A stretch of DNA of 64,000 nt from Moorena producens 3L. Lineage in GTDB: Bacteria > Cyanobacteriota > Cyanobacteriia > Cyanobacteriales > Coleofasciculaceae. Shown one piece after another: positions 32,642-41,990 of the stretch (its first letter is position 1; the number at the start of each line of letters is the position of its first letter). The translations under genes and the position numbers were made by a program. The DNA lies in the NCBI RefSeq assembly GCF_000211815.1, contig NZ_GL890954.1:39635-103634 (forward strand). Direction: 5' to 3'. A model generated the notes under the pieces. It had not been told where the DNA came from and did no database searches. It was given only the letters and a program-made list of their open reading frames with translations.

Positions 32642-34246
32642 CTATTCTTCCCTTGCTATATTTTCAGGCAACGCAATAATATTCAGTCTTCCTTGTAAAT
32701 CCTCCCTAGAATTTATCGGAATTAGATGCCCTAGGTAAGGCTGATATTGAAATAGTTGATAGTCTCTATCTCTGAGAAAATCAGCAACAGCTAGGTTACT
32801 ACCCCGACTCCCTGCAATATTTTCGTATAGTATCGTTGGGGTAAATTCCGTTAAAATTCTGTTGCTGCCTGTTAAAACTTGCAGTTCATGACCTTCTGCA
32901 TCAATTTTTAACAAATCAACCTTGCTAATAGCTTCTTGCTCAATCAAACTATCCAGAGTAAAGCAGGAAACCTCCTCAAAATTACCTGGTTTGACCGTTG
33001 CTTCTTCATCACTAGAAACAATTTCATTAAGTTCGCTAGCACCATGAAGAGCCAGTTGAGCAGTACCATTGCGATCGCTAGCTGCTCCTGCACAAACTTT
33101 CACCCACTCTAACTGATTAATAGTACAGGTTTCTTCTAAACAACGAACACAACCAGAAAACGGTTCAACCGCTAGCACACAGCCTTCTGATCCTACTCGT
33201 AAAGCAGCACTAAAAGTGTAGACTCCCACATTAGCACCAACATCAATTACAGTCATCCCAGGTTGGAGCCAGTTGCGCCAAAACTCCATTTCTTTTTCAA
33301 ACCAGTCTCCTTGAGCAATTAACACACTTGTCACCAAACTCCGGAGACTTGGCTCAACCGCTAATAGTAACTGCTCTTCAAAGGTTACATAAGTAAATGG
33401 ACTTTCAAGCTCCAATTCAGTCCATTCAAACCCGATTAAATCCGAATATTCGTCCCTAATCTCGCCAGCCCTAGCTAGCCCCATATCTCGCCAATACTTA
33501 GCTAAGTCTATCTGTCCTAAATCTCGATAAGCGAGGTATAGGGATTGTATAATCCTAGCCGAATAGGGAGCCAAATTTTTAGCCTGGTGTAAATTAAATA
33601 ATCCTTCCCATTGACTATTGATCAGGTTGGCAATTCCCAACTTTAAATGAATAGAAGGGGAATCGGAGAAGAGTTGAACAGCAAGATGGAGAAATCTTAA
33701 TCCCGTAGCATTATAAAACACCAATTGTGAGCGACATAAAACCTCACTTAACAAAAAAATTGATTGAGCGTAGCCATCCTCAGCATCTAGAATGTGAGCC
33801 AATTGCTCATACCGATTATCTGTAAAGTCATTTCCAGGAGGTAGATAAACTAGTCCTAGAGGAATGGATTGCTCATTAATATCAGCAGGATGTAGGGTAT
33901 TAATTAACGTCGGAAATGCTGTTTGTATCCCCTGCTCCATTTCTCCAGTCATGGCGAAAACTAGAGCTAAATGAGCAGCACACAGGGGATGATCAGACAA
34001 CTCAATTCCCTGACTCAAAGCATCAAAAGCCATCTCAAGATACATGGCACGTAGGGATGAGTTTTCACATTGCTCAGCTTCAATTAATGCTATTACAGCA
34101 CAGTTGTTCAATTCTATAGCAGAAGTCGGATTCTCCCAAGAGGTACCTTCAATACTGGTCTCTACAGTAGATAAAGCCTCTGAATCCAGATTCAGACCAG
34201 CACTTTCGAGATATTGCCAATAGGAATCAGCATAATTGACAGACAT
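32642..34246 (-). CDS. FkbM family methyltransferase with helical N-terminal region
   Basis: 534 residues. Residues 1-300 are helical and TPR-like (for example EALSTVETSIEGTSW, LRFLHLAVQLFSDSPSIHLK, LAPYSARIIQSLYLAYRDLG). The C-terminal part is a class-I SAM methyltransferase of the FkbM type: MTVIDVGANVGVYTFSAAL binds SAM, VDLLKIDAEGHELQVLTG is the FkbM signature, and PTILYENI follows. FkbM enzymes O-methylate sugars and natural products; TPR fusions are common in cyanobacteria with surface glycans. The substrate is not predictable. It is monocistronic and divergent from glcE. Confidence 0.88.
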   Translation of the reverse strand: MSVNYADSYWQYLESAGLNLDSEALSTVETSIEGTSWENPTSAIELNNCAVIALIEAEQCENSSLRAMYLEMAFDALSQGIELSDHPLCAAHLALVFAMTGEMEQGIQTAFPTLINTLHPADINEQSIPLGLVYLPPGNDFTDNRYEQLAHILDAEDGYAQSIFLLSEVLCRSQLVFYNATGLRFLHLAVQLFSDSPSIHLKLGIANLINSQWEGLFNLHQAKNLAPYSARIIQSLYLAYRDLGQIDLAKYWRDMGLARAGEIRDEYSDLIGFEWTELELESPFTYVTFEEQLLLAVEPSLRSLVTSVLIAQGDWFEKEMEFWRNWLQPGMTVIDVGANVGVYTFSAALRVGSEGCVLAVEPFSGCVRCLEETCTINQLEWVKVCAGAASDRNGTAQLALHGASELNEIVSSDEEATVKPGNFEEVSCFTLDSLIEQEAISKVDLLKIDAEGHELQVLTGSNRILTEFTPTILYENIAGSRGSNLAVADFLRDRDYQLFQYQPYLGHLIPINSREDLQGRLNIIALPENIAREE

Positions 34247-34407
34247 TTCCGCTTTCTCTCAATAAAGGTTCGCTGTACTGTTTATAGCTCTAACACACAG
34301 TTATGGGCTGATAGGAAAGACGATCAGGATCTGTTTTTGTTCACCAATCCATTACGATTACTATATGGATTATCCCACAATCTGATCAACAAACCCCCTC
34401 AACTTGT

Positions 34408-35715
34408 ATGAATGCGATCGCTTCAACCCTCGAACCAATTGTCGGAAATTCCAATATCTACACCTGGGGAAACCTAGACCCAAGCTGGCAAGAGCGCATC
34501 AAACCAGCCATTGCTCCCGACACCCTTCCCGATAGTATCGTTTACCCTAGCACATCCGAGCAACTAGCCCAAGTCATCGCTCTAGCTCATTCGCAACATT
34601 ATCATCTCCTCCCCTGTGGTAACGGCAGTAAATTAGGCTGGGGAGGTATCGGTAAAGACGTTGATGTGGTAGTAAGTACCAAGCACCTCAACCAAATCAT
34701 TGACCACGCCGTAGGAGACTTGACAGTTACCGTAGAAGCTGGAGTTAAATTAGCTGACTTACAAGCTATTTTAGCAAAAACCGGTCAATTTCTAGGATTA
34801 GATCCAGCTTATCCTCAAGAAGCGACCATTGGAGGTATTATTGCTACCGCAGACAGCGGCTCCCTAAGTCAACGCTATGGAGGGGTTCGGGATATGTTGC
34901 TCGGGATTTCCTTTGTCCGCAGTGATGGACAAATCGCTAAAGCCGGGGGTCGAGTGGTAAAGAATGTCGCTGGATATGATTTGATGAAGCTATTTACTGG
35001 CTCCTATGGCACCCTCGGAATTATCACTCAGGCAACCTTTCGGCTATATCCATTACCAGAAGCAGCAGAAACTATTGTGTTGACAGGTGAAATGGATGGA
35101 ATTGCCTCAGCTATAAAAACAGTATTAGCCTCAGCCTTGACTCCCACAGCACTAGATTTATTATCCCCTAAGTTAGTCACAGAATTAGGGATTGGTCAGG
35201 ATATGGGATTAATGGTAAGGTTCCAAAGTGTAGCAGACAGTGTTAAAGAGCAATGTGCTCGAATACAGTCAGTTGCGGAACAGTTAGGGTTACGGAATAG
35301 TTTTTATAGTAACGGGGATGACACGAGTCTATGGGAATCATTGGCAAACTCAATCGGGAAATCGCGACAATCCTCAACAATTGTCTGCAAAATAGGAGTA
35401 TTACCAACTGCTGCTGCTAAAACATTCAACACCCTAGAAAGCTTGGGAGGATTGGGAGTAATTCATGTTAGAAGTGGATTGGGTAAAGTGTGGTTTGATT
35501 CCGAAGCAGTTAGTTCGGAAATGATTAAAACTATGCGCAGTTATTGTGAATCTGAACAAGGATTTTTAACAGTATTAGAAGCTCCTATAACCTTGAAGCA
35601 AGAGTTAGATATTTGGGGATATCAAGGCAATGGGTTAGACGTAATGCGTGGTATTAAACAAAAATTTGACCCAGAAAATGTTTTAAGTCCTGGTCGATTT
35701 GTTGGAGGAATTTGA
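34408..35715 (+). CDS. glcE: glycolate dehydrogenase FAD-binding subunit GlcE-like
   Basis: 435 residues. The FAD-binding PCMH domain has LLPCGNGSKLGWGG, the DLTVTVEAGVKLADLQ strand, ATIGGIIATADSGSLSQRYG and KNVAGYDLMKLFTGSYGTLG. A C-terminal cap ends FDPENVLSPGRFVGG. It fits GlcE, the smaller flavoprotein subunit of glycolate oxidase/dehydrogenase, and the iron-sulfur subunit gene glcF follows. Together with GlcD (not in this window) they would oxidise photorespiratory glycolate to glyoxylate. The two genes are separated by 376 bp of repeats. Confidence 0.92.
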   Translation: MNAIASTLEPIVGNSNIYTWGNLDPSWQERIKPAIAPDTLPDSIVYPSTSEQLAQVIALAHSQHYHLLPCGNGSKLGWGGIGKDVDVVVSTKHLNQIIDHAVGDLTVTVEAGVKLADLQAILAKTGQFLGLDPAYPQEATIGGIIATADSGSLSQRYGGVRDMLLGISFVRSDGQIAKAGGRVVKNVAGYDLMKLFTGSYGTLGIITQATFRLYPLPEAAETIVLTGEMDGIASAIKTVLASALTPTALDLLSPKLVTELGIGQDMGLMVRFQSVADSVKEQCARIQSVAEQLGLRNSFYSNGDDTSLWESLANSIGKSRQSSTIVCKIGVLPTAAAKTFNTLESLGGLGVIHVRSGLGKVWFDSEAVSSEMIKTMRSYCESEQGFLTVLEAPITLKQELDIWGYQGNGLDVMRGIKQKFDPENVLSPGRFVGGI

Positions 35716-35730
35716 TTTATGGGTTTTAGG

Positions 35731-35873
35731 GAGTCGGGAGTCGGAACCCACCCCTAACCCCTCCCAGGAGGGGAACGGGAGTCGGGAGTCGGGAGTCGGG
35801 AGTCGGGAGTCGGGAGTCGGGAGTCGGGAGTCGGGAGTCGGGAGTCGGGAGTCGGGAGTCGGGAGTCGGGGTA
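35731..35873 (+). repeat. GGGAGTCG octamer array with an embedded module
   Basis: About fourteen tandem 8-bp GGGAGTCG units, interrupted near the start by AACCCACCCCTAACCCCTCC and CAGGAGGGGA (35748-35777). The same module occurs at about 50055-50086 next to a GTGGGGAG run. Frames through it on either strand are not genes. Confidence 0.9.
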
Positions 35874-35934
35874 AAAAACTTGAAAGTATCATATAACTAT
35901 CATAAACGCTATATCAATCATCAATTACCAATTA

Positions 35935-36090
35935 GCCTTTAACCAATTACCATTCAACCTTAAAGCTTCAACCTTCAACCTTCCAACCTTCAACCTTCAA
36001 CATTCCAACCTTCAACCTTCAACCTTCCAACCTTCAACATTCCAACCTTCAACCTTCAACCTTCAACCTTCAACCTTCCAACCTTTAAAC
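35935..36090 (+). repeat. AACCTTCAACCTTCC tandem repeats upstream of glcF
   Basis: Runs of AACCTTCAACC and AACCTTCCAACC fill the leader right up to the glcF ATG at 36092, leaving no recognisable Shine-Dalgarno on the mRNA. Confidence 0.85.
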
Positions 36091-36091
36091 A

Positions 36092-37432
36092 ATGACCAAT
36101 ATCCAAGAACTAACAACGAATAAGCAAAAGGGTTTTGATGCTCAAAAACCGCCCAAGCAAGAATTGATTGATGCCTGCGTTCATTGTGGCTTTTGTCTTT
36201 CCACCTGTCCAAGTTACCGGGTGCTTGGGAAAGAGATGGATTCCCCTCGGGGTCGGATCTATTTAATGAATGCAATTAGTCAAGGGGAAGCCCCCTTGGC
36301 CGAAGGGAGCACACAACATTTCGATTCTTGTTTGGGATGTTTAGCTTGTGTGACAACTTGTCCGTCTGGGGTTGAGTACGATAAGCTAATCTCTGCCACT
36401 CGTCATCAAGTTCAGCGAAATCAGCCTCGTAGTTTTCCAGATTTGCTGTTTAGACAGCTAATCTTTAGCTTGTTTCCCTATCCGGGGCGATTGCGTTCAT
36501 TATTGTTTCCTTTGTATCTGTACCAGACCTTGGGCGTGCAGAAACTAGTGCGCTCTACGAATTGGCTCAAACTGCTATCTCCTCGCTTAGCAGCCATGGA
36601 GTCAATGCTACCAAAGGTTACTCTAGATTCCTTTCGGGATAATTTACCCGATGTCATTCCCCCTGTGGGCAAGAAGCGTTACCGGGTAGGAGTAATACTT
36701 GGCTGTGTGCAACGGTTGTTTTTCTCCTCAGTGAATCAAGCAACGGTGCGGGTGTTAACCGCCAATGGCTGTGAAGTGGTGATTCCCAAAACTCAGGGCT
36801 GTTGTGCCGCTTTGCCAGAACACCAAGGACAAACAGAGCAAGCTCAAGCCTTAGCACGACAGATGATTGATAGCTTTGAGGGCACAGAAGTTGATGCCAT
36901 CATTATTAATGCTGCTGGCTGTGGTCATACCTTGAAGGAGTATGGTCACATCCTGGAAGATGACCCCGAGTATGCTCAAAAAGCTCAAGAATTTGCAGGT
37001 AAGGTCAGGGATGCCCAGGAGTTTATAGCTAGTGTAGGACTAACTGCAACCCTTTCACCGCTTAGGGATGAGCCATTAACTATTGTCTATCAGGATGCTT
37101 GTCACCTATTACATGGACAGAAAATTAGTGTACAACCGAGACAGTTATTGCGGCAAATTCCAGGAGTGACCTTAAAGGAACCGATGGATGCCGCCTTGTG
37201 TTGCGGTAGTGCTGGAGTTTACAACATGCTGCAACCGGAAGTAGCCGATGAGCTGGGACAGCAGAAGGTTAATAATTTATTAAATACTGGCGCAGAGTTG
37301 ATTGCTTCCCCAAATCCAGGGTGTTCGTTACAGATCAAGAAGCATTTGCGGCTGCAAGGAAAAGACATTACCTTAATGCATCCGATAGAGTTATTGGATT
37401 ATTCGATTCGAGGATTAGGAATTAGGCTTTAG
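36092..37432 (+). CDS. glcF: glycolate dehydrogenase iron-sulfur subunit GlcF
   Basis: 446 residues. Two [4Fe-4S] motifs: CVHCGFCLSTCPSYR at about residue 29 and CLGCLACVTTCPSG at about 89. Two CCG domains follow (GCCAALPEHQG and AALCCGSAGVYN), which bind a non-cubane cluster in relatives. It passes electrons from the glycolate flavoproteins to the quinone pool. The start MTNIQELTTNKQKGFD is accepted although the leader is all AACCTTCC repeat and has no clear ribosome-binding site. Confidence 0.95.
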   Translation: MTNIQELTTNKQKGFDAQKPPKQELIDACVHCGFCLSTCPSYRVLGKEMDSPRGRIYLMNAISQGEAPLAEGSTQHFDSCLGCLACVTTCPSGVEYDKLISATRHQVQRNQPRSFPDLLFRQLIFSLFPYPGRLRSLLFPLYLYQTLGVQKLVRSTNWLKLLSPRLAAMESMLPKVTLDSFRDNLPDVIPPVGKKRYRVGVILGCVQRLFFSSVNQATVRVLTANGCEVVIPKTQGCCAALPEHQGQTEQAQALARQMIDSFEGTEVDAIIINAAGCGHTLKEYGHILEDDPEYAQKAQEFAGKVRDAQEFIASVGLTATLSPLRDEPLTIVYQDACHLLHGQKISVQPRQLLRQIPGVTLKEPMDAALCCGSAGVYNMLQPEVADELGQQKVNNLLNTGAELIASPNPGCSLQIKKHLRLQGKDITLMHPIELLDYSIRGLGIRL

Positions 37433-37460
37433 GCACACAAGAACAACCGTCAACAACTAA

Positions 37461-37889
37461 CTAACTAACACAAGACTTAAGTATCCAACCAATCACCAAC
37501 CCCAATCCCCCAAACCGCACCCCATGCCAAAACGGTTCCTGTAGACTGTGCCAAGAAAACAACTGACTCTCTAAATTCAGCTCCAGGACTTCCAGTTGTT
37601 CCTGAATTTGCCTTAACTCAGCCTTTAGGGCTTGTCGATTACTATTAGTATTATTAGTTTTAGTATTATTACGTTTAGTCTTGCGCAAGTCTTTCCTAAC
37701 TTGCTCTCGACGCTCCTGGAGTTGAGCTTGCTGTCGCTGATCCCGCTGCACCTGAGTATAACGTGTCTTGAGAGTATTAAGCGATCGCTCTATTTCTGCC
37801 AATTCCTCTTCAAACTCATTCACATCTTGTTGATCCTGTCTATTTTTTCGTGAATCACGGTAAGATGAATGAAACGATTCTGGAGGCAT
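37461..37889 (-). CDS. coiled-coil protein with a C-terminal membrane segment
   Basis: 142 residues. A charged, heptad-patterned stretch covers about residues 15-105 (EEELAEIERSLNTLKTRYTQ, then QREQ/LQERREQVRKDLRKTKR). A C-terminal hydrophobic segment (GVRFGGLGLVIGWILKSC) could anchor it in a membrane. This architecture is seen in small cyanobacterial proteins of unknown role and I do not recognise a named family. It converges with glcF and shares no operon with its neighbours. Confidence 0.6.
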   Translation of the reverse strand: MPPESFHSSYRDSRKNRQDQQDVNEFEEELAEIERSLNTLKTRYTQVQRDQRQQAQLQERREQVRKDLRKTKRNNTKTNNTNSNRQALKAELRQIQEQLEVLELNLESQLFSWHSLQEPFWHGVRFGGLGLVIGWILKSCVS

Positions 37890-37970
37890 ATAACAATCTT
37901 AAATCCTAGGTTAAAATAGTTGGGAGTTGGTAAGCACTGACACACTCCCCCACTCAGCACTCAAAAAACA

Positions 37971-38255
37971 ATGCCTGAATCCATCCAATTCACCAAAACT
38001 GATGCTAAGATGGAACCTAGCACTCTGGAATTGGCTCAAGCCTTAGCAGAACGTTTGGCGATCAGACCCAATGATTGGCATCGCCTCAAGTCTAATCGCT
38101 CCGCCCGAGCCAGTGAGCAGGCTGCTGCTGCTTTGGTATTTCTGCTCAATGATCATCCAGAAGAAGCCCTTGAACGATTGCGCCAAGCCTCTGGATGGCT
38201 AGACCGCTCTATTTCAGCTCCCCCTTGTCCAACTCATGGGAAACGCCACCCTTAG
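37971..38255 (+). CDS. DUF6439-like small cyanobacterial protein
   Basis: 94 residues, all helical: STLELAQALAERLAIRPNDWHRLK, read as two helices, then RASEQAAAALVFLLNDHPEEALERLRQA and a proline-rich tail. I associate this with a small family restricted to cyanobacteria (DUF6439), whose function is unknown. Translation may start at the second Met (MEPSTLELAQ). It converges with the ATPase gene at 38268, only 12 nt apart. Confidence 0.6.
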   Translation: MPESIQFTKTDAKMEPSTLELAQALAERLAIRPNDWHRLKSNRSARASEQAAAALVFLLNDHPEEALERLRQASGWLDRSISAPPCPTHGKRHP

Positions 38256-38267
38256 GGAAATAGGGGC

Positions 38268-38714
38268 TTAGGAAAATAGAGGGCGCTTAGAGGGATGCTT
38301 CACTTGTTTACAAAGCCTAATTTCTGTTCCCTGGTTGTTCCACAGGACTTTATCGAAAATTTGGTGAAGCAGGCTCATGCCTCTACCGCTTTCTGATTCA
38401 TCGCAGGGTAGGCTAACCTCGGGACTCTCTTGGTCATCACCATGGGTAAAACCAGACCCTTCATCTGAAATTACCCACCAATATTCACCATTGACTACTG
38501 AAAATTGAACCTCTACGGTCTTACTTGGGTCTAAATTATTACCGTGCTTTGCTGCATTCACTAACGCTTCTTGTAATCCCAGCCGGAGTTCCGGTTGCCA
38601 TTTATTGGGAATTTGTTCAAGAAGCAAATCGAGGATCGGGCAAAGGTAAAGGGTAGAAGCAAAGCTAACCGTTTCCCAACCGCACTCAGCCGGACTCAAA
38701 GATGTGGCAATCAC
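38268..38714 (-). CDS. anti-sigma-factor-type ATP-binding protein (HATPase_c)
   Basis: 148 residues of the RsbW/SpoIIAB-like GHKL fold. The N-box is LGLQEALVNAAKHGN; the G1 box is WWVISDEGSGF; GRGMSLLHQIFDKV is the G2 region. Such proteins act as serine kinases or anti-sigma factors in partner-switching pathways that sense stress or light, with an STAS antagonist and a PP2C phosphatase. No partner gene lies nearby, so the target is unknown. Its promoter would face the candidate RNA at 38759. Confidence 0.88.
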   Translation of the reverse strand: MIATSLSPAECGWETVSFASTLYLCPILDLLLEQIPNKWQPELRLGLQEALVNAAKHGNNLDPSKTVEVQFSVVNGEYWWVISDEGSGFTHGDDQESPEVSLPCDESESGRGMSLLHQIFDKVLWNNQGTEIRLCKQVKHPSKRPLFS

Positions 38715-38749
38715 TCAAGAAACCCCTAGCTTTTTTTTGGTGGACTTGA

Positions 38750-38755
38750 TATAAT
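38750..38755 (+). promoter_or_regulatory. TATAAT -10-like box before the candidate RNA
   Basis: TTGATATAATAGG contains a perfect TATAAT with no convincing -35. Read on the other strand, TATTAT could serve the ATPase gene at 38714, so the site may be bidirectional. Confidence 0.35.
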
Positions 38756-38758
38756 AGG

Positions 38759-38893
38759 AGGCTAGATGCCTGATTTTGATCGGGTTAACGCTAAACACGG
38801 CTGAATCGTGCTTAGCAACCACCTGACTAGGAACTCTCGATTTCTTGAGGTTGGCTTCTATATTCAGACATGAAGATTCCTGCTGGCATAGCT
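38759..38893 (+). ncRNA. candidate structured RNA
   Basis: A long-range closing stem pairs AGGCTA..TGCC (38759-38770) with GGCATAGCT (38885-38893). Inside, GCTAAACACG-GCTGAAT-CGTGCTTAGC (38790-38816) is a strong hairpin, and AGGAA (38829-38833) can pair with TTCCT (38877-38881). A TATAAT box sits just upstream. The region is free of ORFs and of the repeats that fill most gaps here. It matches no RNA family I can name. 38894-39315 shows nothing further. Confidence 0.35.
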
Positions 38894-39315
38894 AAACTAC
38901 AACCTCTCTATGGTTAATTATTCTGTTAATTAGTTCAATAGGTAGTTCAATAGGTTTTTCACTAATGTCGCTGCTTTACCTATCAGCTCAATGGAAAAAA
39001 TGCCTAAACAGCGCTATAATAGCCATTTAGCGTTACTCATCTTCCCTAACCTTAGTGTATTTCTGATTCCCTACGTCTATAGTATCAGAAAATTTTCGCT
39101 CAGACCAGACCCTTCTGGGTAGTTTCCTCATGAAATACCAGTGAAATAGGTAAATAATTGATGTAGATAATTGAGACTATACATAAAGACTATACATAAA
39201 GAAACTATTTAGATGCCCGTGCCACCGTTGGGTAAGCTACCAATTCCCCATCACCAATTGCCCATCACCAATCAGGGATGATGCTTGGGTGTTCCACAAT
39301 TGGGCAACGCCAATA

Positions 39316-40701
39316 TCAGTGCTCGAGAAAAGCAGCACATTCAACATGAGAGGTTTGAGGAAAGAAGTCAGCAGGTTGGATGTGGGTTAACTGGTAGTCA
39401 CCGTTGAGGCAAAGGAGTTTGAGGTCTCGTGCTAAGGTAGCTGGGTTACAGCTAATATAAACGATCCGTTTTGGTGCCACTTGCCTGAGGATGTCAATAA
39501 CTGCTGGAGAACATCCCTTACGGGGTGGGTCAAGTAAGATAATATCTGGCGCTATAGTCAACTGGGGGAGTAACTGGTCCACTGATCCCGCCTGAAATTT
39601 CACATTAGTGATCCCATTGATCAAGGCATTTTGCTCAGCTTGCTCTACTGATGCGGCTTGCACTTCAATACCGATAGCTTGGCTTACCTGTTGGGCAAGG
39701 GGTAGAGTAAACGTGCCAATGCCACAGTAAGCATCAACTACACATTCATGCCCCTTCAGGGCTAGCTGTTTAATGATTAGGTTTAACAAAACCTCAGCCG
39801 CTTCAGTATTAACTTGGAAAAACGTATCTGGTCGCAGCCGCAACTCAAGACCAGCAAAGTTTTCCCTCAAGTATGGCTGACCTGCAACACAATAGGTTTG
39901 GGAACCAAAAATGACATTACTGCGGTGGGGGTTATGATTCACACAAACACCAACCAGTTGGGGATAACGATTTAGCCAAGTTTGCCCTTGGATATCCAAG
40001 TCTTTTAAATTCAGATCCGTTGTGACCAAGGTCAGCAACATCTCGCCAGTCTGTTGTCCAATCTGTAACGAAAGGTGACGCAATCGTCCTTGGTGGCGGC
40101 TTTCGTTGTATATCGACCACCCCAATTGCTGAATATCCTGCTTAATTTCCCCTAGCAGGGGATTCAAGCGCTGGTCTTGCACGGGGCATTGATTAAGATT
40201 AATGAGCTGGTGGCTACCTTTTTGGTAGTAACCCGCTTGAACTGAACCCGTTGCTGAGCGTTTAAGGGGATAGGTCGCTTTGTTGCGATAGCCCAAGGGA
40301 GAATCTGTGGTTAAGATTGGGGCTACGGTGGGTTCGCTAAATCCACCAATGCGTTTGAGGGCTTGAATCACCTGATTTTGCTTCGCCAACTGCTGATAGT
40401 CCCAGCTCACATGCTGCCATTGACAACCACCACACTTATCCGCCACGATACATCGGGAACGAACACGATTAGGGGATTCCACTAACAGTTGGTGTAACTT
40501 ACCAGTAGCATAGTTAGGTTTGACCCGCATCAGGCGCACCAAAGCTCTATCGCCTGTGACAGTATCCGGAACAAAAACGACCCGATTTCCTAGGCGTCCA
40601 ACGCCATCACCACTATCACTGAGGTCTGTAATCATTACCTCAATCAGTTGACCTTGTTGCCAACACTCAGGGCTGGGCTGATTAGTTATCATCATTGGCA
40701 T
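39316..40701 (-). CDS. rlmD: 23S rRNA (uracil-C5)-methyltransferase RlmD/RumA-like
   Basis: 461 residues. An N-terminal TRAM domain (QLIEVMITDLSDSGDGVGRL) is followed by an iron-sulfur motif with cysteines in CIVADKCGGCQWQ and later NQCPVQ. The SAM-dependent catalytic domain follows: DTFFQVNTEAAEVL, VVDAYCGIGTFTLPLA, ILLDPPRKGCSP and the catalytic cysteine in YISCNPATLARDL. It methylates 23S rRNA, at U1939 by homology with the E. coli enzyme; the exact position (RlmD or RlmCD) cannot be settled here. The start is probably MMITNQPSPEC or the Met just before it. Confidence 0.93.
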   Translation of the reverse strand: MPMMITNQPSPECWQQGQLIEVMITDLSDSGDGVGRLGNRVVFVPDTVTGDRALVRLMRVKPNYATGKLHQLLVESPNRVRSRCIVADKCGGCQWQHVSWDYQQLAKQNQVIQALKRIGGFSEPTVAPILTTDSPLGYRNKATYPLKRSATGSVQAGYYQKGSHQLINLNQCPVQDQRLNPLLGEIKQDIQQLGWSIYNESRHQGRLRHLSLQIGQQTGEMLLTLVTTDLNLKDLDIQGQTWLNRYPQLVGVCVNHNPHRSNVIFGSQTYCVAGQPYLRENFAGLELRLRPDTFFQVNTEAAEVLLNLIIKQLALKGHECVVDAYCGIGTFTLPLAQQVSQAIGIEVQAASVEQAEQNALINGITNVKFQAGSVDQLLPQLTIAPDIILLDPPRKGCSPAVIDILRQVAPKRIVYISCNPATLARDLKLLCLNGDYQLTHIQPADFFPQTSHVECAAFLEH

Positions 40702-41150
40702 TATATAGCAAAGGGAACAGCGGATCTGGGAGTAGGGAGTAGGGAGTAGGGAGATCGAATGCAGTAGCTCATGGTGGAAACCACCTCAGGTCGGCGCACC
40801 CGTCGCTACCTGTAGGTGGCTTTATTAAGGTACCCTAGTACTTATAGCGTTTTTGCGTAAATCCTGATAGTTTTGTTTTCATGCCAGCTACAGATGGCAA
40901 GAGGGGGCAAAGGATGCTTCAAGGGAATGTAAAGGATGGGGTAAGAGGGGAAAGAGACTATCGATGCCAGCAAGCAAGCATGGGTTTTGCTCTATTTGTT
41001 GATCTTATGCCCAATGCCTTCCGTTGTGTCACCCAAAGTCGGTAAACTACTAATTAACAGTTCTGGCAACAAGTCCCGAGGTAAAATCTGTAATTTAGCT
41101 TGGGATGAATTGCCTGAGTAACTCAATAAAAAACTCCATAAACTAATAAC

Positions 41151-41645
41151 ATGAGTGTAGTTAGTCAAGTCATTCTCAAAGCCGACGACGAGCTGAGATA
41201 CCTCAGCTCTGGTGAACTCAAAAGTATCAATGATTTTTTGCAAAGCGGTGAGCAGCGATTGCGCATTGCTGCCACCCTGTCGGAAAATGAAAAAAAGATT
41301 GTACAAAAAGCCAGTAGTCAGCTGTGGCAGAAACGCCCTGACTTCATAGCACCAGGAGGCAATGCCTATGGTCAGCGTGAACGAAATCAGTGTTTACGGG
41401 ACTATGGATGGTACTTGCGCTTGGTCACCTATGGTGTGCTTGCTGGTGATCAGAAACCTATTGAAGACATTGGTATAATCGGGGCAAGAGAAATGTATAA
41501 TGCCCTAGGTGTGCCAATGGCAGGGATGTCAGAAGCGATAAATTGCTTAAAAGAGGCATCTTTGGGAATCCTCACCGACGAGGAGGCTGAGCTGACAGGT
41601 CCCTACTTCGATTACATTATTCAAGCAATGTCTCCTAAGTCCTAA
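41151..41645 (+). CDS. apcD: allophycocyanin alpha-B subunit
   Basis: 164 residues beginning MSVVSQVILKADDELRYL, the ApcD-type start, and not the MSIVTKSIVNADAEARYL of ApcA. The bilin-attachment cysteine is in NQCLRDYGWYLRLVTYG. PGGNAYGQRERN and REMYNALGVPMAGM are typical. ApcD is a terminal emitter of the phycobilisome core that passes energy to photosystem I or II. It stands alone, as apcD commonly does, and the 450 bp upstream hold no gene. A minus-strand frame overlapping its start is a shadow. Confidence 0.95.
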   Translation: MSVVSQVILKADDELRYLSSGELKSINDFLQSGEQRLRIAATLSENEKKIVQKASSQLWQKRPDFIAPGGNAYGQRERNQCLRDYGWYLRLVTYGVLAGDQKPIEDIGIIGAREMYNALGVPMAGMSEAINCLKEASLGILTDEEAELTGPYFDYIIQAMSPKS

Positions 41646-41646
41646 G

Positions 41647-41815
41647 GTAAGCTATCAGCTATCAGCTATCAGCTATCAGCTATCAGCTATCAGCTATCAG
41701 CTTATGGGCATAGGGCAAGCTACAGTGAACAGCTTTTGAATAAAACAGGTAAGCATTGGTTTAATCTCTGTTACCTCAGCTGACAGCTGACGGCTGGCGG
41801 CTGACAGCTGACCTC
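41647..41815. repeat. GTAAGC-type element with CAGCTAT tandem repeats
   Basis: GTAAGCTATCAGC followed by about seven CAGCTAT units, then AACAGCTTTTGAATAAAACAGG and GCTGACAGCTGACGGC. The right end is eroded. The interior matches 54628-54798. Confidence 0.75.
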
Positions 41816-41944
41816 CTAAGTCATTTGTGATTAGTCATTAGTCATTGGTCATTTAATAATAGGATATGGTTACTTGTTAATGGTTAATTAACAAGTAACC
41901 ATTAACAATTAGCCATTAACAATTAATAAAAGACTAATGATTAA

Positions 41945-41982
41945 TGACCTCAAATCCCACGCACTTTAGTCGTGGGATTCTT
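41945..41982. repeat. IS605-type right-end relic
   Basis: TCCCACGCACTTTAGTCGTG plus GGATTC is a hairpin like the tnpB right ends at 15009 and 22006, but no tnpB remains. It lies just before the ATG at 41991 and may now terminate or regulate transcription. Confidence 0.45.
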
Positions 41983-41990
41983 TAAATTAA

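Noticed and set aside
35699..35896. Possible repeat protein RESGVGS
   Set aside because: It is the translation of the GGGAGTCG array beyond the glcE stop; no start signal.
40992..41306. 104-residue minus-strand ORF over the start of apcD
   Set aside because: It overlaps 156 nt of a firmly identified gene in antisense, and its C-terminal part has no recognisable domain.
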